From Paenibacillus sp. MAHUQ-63 (GTDB lineage: Bacteria; Bacillota; Bacilli; Paenibacillales; NBRC-103111), in the NCBI RefSeq assembly GCF_028765165.1, contig NZ_JARADB010000001.1, positions 868,001 to 932,000 of the forward strand: a stretch of DNA of 64,000 nt, read 5' to 3'. This document shows positions 61,601 to 64,000 of the stretch, in pieces (positions within the stretch are counted from its first letter, which is position 1; every line of letters begins with the position of its first letter). Under the pieces are notes generated by a model. It made no database searches and had not been told where the DNA came from. It saw nothing but the letters and a program-made list of their open reading frames with translations. Both the position numbers and the translations under genes were made by a program.

Positions 61601-64000
61601 CCAAGCATGCTCCTGCATCCAATCCTGATGTTCAAAAGCTTCCAGAAAAGAATGATTCAACTTATAAGCCAATGTGCCTTCAGCTTCAGGATCAAAAGCG
61701 TTAGAACCATCTTCACTCCATGCTGAAGTACCTGTATTTTCCAAAGAAACCATTTTGCCCGAATCATTATCCAGCATGATCCACTTATGTCCGCCGTAAG
61801 AAACGATGCTGCCGTTAGGAACGGTAGTCCCCAGTGGCGTATTCACCTTTAATTGCGCGGCTTGATCCAAAGTATGATGAAGCTTATTCAATTGAGCTTC
61901 ACGTTCGGCTGCGTCTGAATTCGGGTCCTGGTCGACCTGCCGAGCCTGAACGTATGAACTTTGCAGCATACTGCCGGCACCGTACCTGTACTCACCTGGA
62001 AGCTGTCCTTCTGTAAGATTTGCGATAGTCTGTTGTTCTGCTGTAAGAAGCTCAAGTCTCAGTGAGTTTTCAACAACGTACACAGCTACATCATCTACGT
62101 AGATACCAGGGGCTTGTATCGATCCATCCGTAGATAAATGAAATCTCATTTGTAAATTCGGTACCGCGTAACTGCTGTCCAAATCGAAATTCAGCTTTTT
62201 CCAGTCGGTTGAAACCCGAGAAGAAGGTTCCCTAACTTCACCTTCGCCCTCGCCTTCACCTCCATCCGAATCCCTGCCACCAGTATACTTATGTACCGTT
62301 TGCCATGTTTGGCCGCCGTCCTTGCTGACATCAATATAAATATAATCATAATCCTTCTCCGTTTGTTCCCACACCTGAGCCGAAATGACTACTTTGGAAA
62401 CACGGCTTCCGGACGCGTCAATAGGGCCAGACAGGAGAAAGCTTCGCTCCTCAGCCTTATAATCCCCAGTTAGATTCGTTCCCCAAACGGCTGTCCCCGA
62501 GTATGCACTTGAAGGACCCGAGCTGTAGTTCGGCGTTCCGTAAGCCCAAGTAGAATTTTCACCTTCCGTGCGATACCCGCCGTCTCCGCCCTCAAAATCC
62601 TCAAAGTATGCGGGAGAAGGGAGAATAACTGCGTTTTGAAAGCTCACAATACTTTCTATTAAACTCTCAGAAGCTGAATCTACTTGCTCTTGACCTGCGT
62701 TAAAATTCAACATAACGGCCTTCGCCGCCACATAAGCAGCTTGCAGCATATCAAACGCCGAAGGTGGTGTTGCACCGGGAACGGAGCCCTTCACCGTTTG
62801 CTTCATCAGCTGCGAGGCTTGCTGCAAAGTCGAGGCTAACGTAATCTTATCCGCATACGGAATTTGTTGGGAAGGCAAGGAATCGAGCATTTCATTTAAG
62901 TATGACCATGCACGGTCGACTTCCGATTGACTGCTCCCTGCTTCATCATATACAAGGATTGCATCTTCCAGCACTTCTCTTAGGCTTTCTATCGCCTCGG
63001 ATGGATACTGACCGACTTCTGTCCCTGCTACAGCCTTTTCCAAAAAAGTCTCCGCTTCTACAATCGCGGCATGAAGATCTTCCTTATTGACGGGGATGAC
63101 AATCAATTCAACTAGATACGATCTGGCATATCTACTGTTCGGTGTCTGTACCGTTAATTCAACCGTCTTGGAAGAAGTACCAGCTGGCAAATCAATATGA
63201 ATGGTTTCTCCGCTGCCAGATAATGTGCCGTCAACCGTCAACTTCATTTCAGACTTCGCCAAATAGGGGACTAGTGCCACAGATGAACTGCTGCCCTCGA
63301 CTTCAAGACGAATCTTATCCGGCTCTTGGGGATTGGCCACTGTAGCTGGAACTGAAACCGTCTGCTCATCGAGGCTGATGTAAGACAAGCGCAGATTCGG
63401 CCCCGACCATTTCTTATACAAGGCCTTGCCATCCGCGGCTGCCCCAGCGGTCATAAAACCGCCGTCCAGCGTCCGGATCACGTGAAGCCACTCCTTGCCG
63501 GACTCGTCAGAATGATGCCATAGCTCGTATCCTTCCTCGCTGAATGCCGTCAAGTCAGCCATGCCATCACGCATTCCTGCCGCTGCGTATCCTCCTTCTG
63601 ATAAAGGGATCAACGATTTGACAGAGACAGGTCCATTACTCTCCGTGAAAGTATCCCATACCAAATTCAAAGAAGAATCTAGCTTCAATAACCATATTCC
63701 GGATAAATCCGTCATATTTCCGCTGGATGCGGATGTACCGGCGACCAAGTAGCCTTCGTCTTCCGTATGAACAATGCTTTGACCTTCTTGATAAATATTA
63801 CGTTGGAAAGTTTTCACATTATCCATTTCACCATCGTTCGCCAAATGAGCTACCCACAGTGATGGAGAATCTCCGCCAACGGATAACGTGCCGGTAACGA
63901 CATAGCCGCCCGCCCCATCCTCGACAACATCATAGATAACATCCGGCAAATCTTCACTTACGACGAAACCGGTCTCCATTACTACTTTCCATGTCGCGTC
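58661..64000 (-). CDS. Giant multidomain secreted/surface protein (partial, N-terminus outside window)
   Basis: At least 1779 residues; the frame stays open to the right edge. Module order from the N-side: WD/propeller-like repeats (63.4-64.0 kb, GGYVVTG, GYLVAGT, GGYAAAG, GGFMTAG), cadherin-like sandwich (63.1-63.4), FIVAR-like helices (62.65-63.1), MAM/cleaved-adhesin-like domain (62.05-62.63, YFEDFEGGDGGYRTEGENST), DUF6273-like domain (61.3-61.83), atrophied bacterial Ig-like domains (60.18-61.25; three near-identical). Then a chitobiase C-terminal-like module (59.4-59.7, GANIYYTLDGSDPT), two cadherin-like sandwiches (58.83-59.4) and a dockerin/EF-hand tail (LDTNHDGFISIEDVTRLVFE, DVDGNGFDANDV). 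Likely carbohydrate-related or adhesive; no catalytic domain is seen in this part. Confidence 0.8.
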   Translation of the reverse strand, partial: DATWKVVMETGFVVSEDLPDVIYDVVEDGAGGYVVTGTLSVGGDSPSLWVAHLANDGEMDNVKTFQRNIYQEGQSIVHTEDEGYLVAGTSASSGNMTDLSGIWLLKLDSSLNLVWDTFTESNGPVSVKSLIPLSEGGYAAAGMRDGMADLTAFSEEGYELWHHSDESGKEWLHVIRTLDGGFMTAGAAADGKALYKKWSGPNLRLSYISLDEQTVSVPATVANPQEPDKIRLEVEGSSSSVALVPYLAKSEMKLTVDGTLSGSGETIHIDLPAGTSSKTVELTVQTPNSRYARSYLVELIVIPVNKEDLHAAIVEAETFLEKAVAGTEVGQYPSEAIESLREVLEDAILVYDEAGSSQSEVDRAWSYLNEMLDSLPSQQIPYADKITLASTLQQASQLMKQTVKGSVPGATPPSAFDMLQAAYVAAKAVMLNFNAGQEQVDSASESLIESIVSFQNAVILPSPAYFEDFEGGDGGYRTEGENSTWAYGTPNYSSGPSSAYSGTAVWGTNLTGDYKAEERSFLLSGPIDASGSRVSKVVISAQVWEQTEKDYDYIYIDVSKDGGQTWQTVHKYTGGRDSDGGEGEGEGEVREPSSRVSTDWKKLNFDLDSSYAVPNLQMRFHLSTDGSIQAPGIYVDDVAVYVVENSLRLELLTAEQQTIANLTEGQLPGEYRYGAGSMLQSSYVQARQVDQDPNSDAAEREAQLNKLHHTLDQAAQLKVNTPLGTTVPNGSIVSYGGHKWIMLDNDSGKMVSLENTGTSAWSEDGSNAFDPEAEGTLAYKLNHSFLEAFEHQDWMQEHAWDVNGIDGRSWDGTTSVSAKVGLLSANDYLQYGSVYPGGSGMLGDLAHVWTLTPAYLANSESMSRQGLYQVVVTGDLSGASPQVEGGVKPVIYVRTDLVQAAGSGTYDAPFTLMPDTEDLQAARTASLLTDWFQSINPGIDSVTNEVYAERLMLPQNDANGVVLRWDSDQSNVVDPLTGEVKKPLPGQSDAEVELTAVVSKNMSVRNVNFTLVVKANPISETEIVAADKASLTLASILGSNADANQVTTNLVLPKTGALGSTITWESDSAAITADGTVTRGSHAEGDRTVQLNATLNKGGASETVTFTLVVKANPISEAEIVTADKASLTLASILGSNADANQVTTNLVLPKTGALGSTITWESDSVAITADGTVTRGSHAEGDRTVQLHATLNKGGASETVTFTLVVKANPISEAEIVTADKASLTLASILGSNADANQVTTNLVLPKTGALGSTITWESDSAAITADGTVTRPVAATGDAIVHLTATLIKGETKQYAEFKFTVLSKEPIQYGAPYAVTANEPLIFSDGVVLDLQGLSIPAGTTVTAELVNPDVTGTTLKQAGPVIKFTFHGMDTNQLEIPVRLQFPVTPGTDLSKIGIFYLNEMNGKWEYQRTNRSSGVVTTLVSHFSTYGVFTADQVSAPIANPASGSILQAGKSVQLATATDGANIYYTLDGSDPTSESTLYDSGHMPTAMDANGLTVRAIAQKNGMLDSVVQAFAYTTSTASDNAKMRSILASTERSFSNLLVVTPDVATESSIYAATVSNDVYSVYVNALAEHLGANVSMDKDGHPVTVSDAVYLNVGVNPILISVTAENGNQRAYTLNVNRLGSHNADISDIQYGGVPLGQSGHTFTLNVDWHVTNVSLLVHLSDPNAQMSVTDVTYDMNGINITNISFDASQNLYPLVITAQDGTVKTYQLQIVRSREPSKELLDTNHDGFISIEDVTRLVFEQFDVDGNGFDANDVTYLLSQIGPLFVNKE
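60189..60985. repeat. Three 291-bp in-frame tandem repeats in the giant gene
   Basis: Units start at 60189, 60480 and 60771 and are almost identical at DNA level; each encodes one 97-residue Ig-like domain (ADKASLTLASILGSNADANQ...). The near identity of synonymous sites points to recent duplication or gene conversion. Confidence 0.88.

Overview
The window looks like a Paenibacillus-type, spore-forming Firmicute chromosome. Evidence: a GerA-family germinant-receptor operon (33.9-37.6 kb), a secreted pectate lyase ending in fibronectin-III and FIMAH-type modules, a giant multidomain surface protein with a dockerin-like tail, a stalk-domain (copper-amine-oxidase-N-like) secreted protein, strong GGAGG ribosome binding sites and frequent TTG/GTG starts. 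The species is inferred, not proven.

Layout. 0-4 kb: end of an ECF sigma factor gene, then small secreted, PASTA and lipoprotein genes. 4.2-4.6 kb: degenerate copies of a motif that recurs beside a Tn7-like transposase operon at 52 kb and once at 58.5 kb. 5-27 kb, with remnants to 46.5 kb: an accessory array of mostly minus-strand genes (SDRs, Old Yellow Enzyme, GNAT, a SUKH/SMI1 protein, zinc-ribbon and DUF3139-like proteins, many unknowns). They are separated by about 17 whole, half or interrupted copies of one 45-100 bp palindromic repeat. Several genes end with their TAA stop inside the repeat. The repeat has an R-L-stem-L-R layout resembling integron attC sites, so the region looks like a cassette array without a canonical integron integrase.

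All five IS110/IS1111-family copies (A 14.0, B 18.0, C 22.4, E 37.9, D 45.9 kb) sit inside copies of this repeat. In the four full-length elements the roughly 350-450 bp non-coding tail downstream of the transposase contains short segments matching the element's own ends and its own target. These are readable bridge-RNA/seekRNA guides. Three guide sets (B/C, A, E) address three different positions of the same host repeat, and E uses a GT rather than a CT core.

27-46 kb: hydrolase, dehydrogenase, flavin/thiol redox genes, the gerK-like operon, a GNAT pair and a TetR gene, mixed with decayed remnants (HAD, LysE, SDR, WrbA, NIPSNAP-like, TetR, GNAT). 46.5-52.6 kb: a frameshifted tyrosine recombinase, a small XRE regulator, a 55-codon ORF and a tnsA-tnsB-tnsC operon with no tnsD/tniQ or tnsE in view. 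52.7-64 kb: more GC-rich, core-like genes (pectate lyase, HxlR regulator with a divergent oxidoreductase/SDR pair, giant surface protein running off the right edge).
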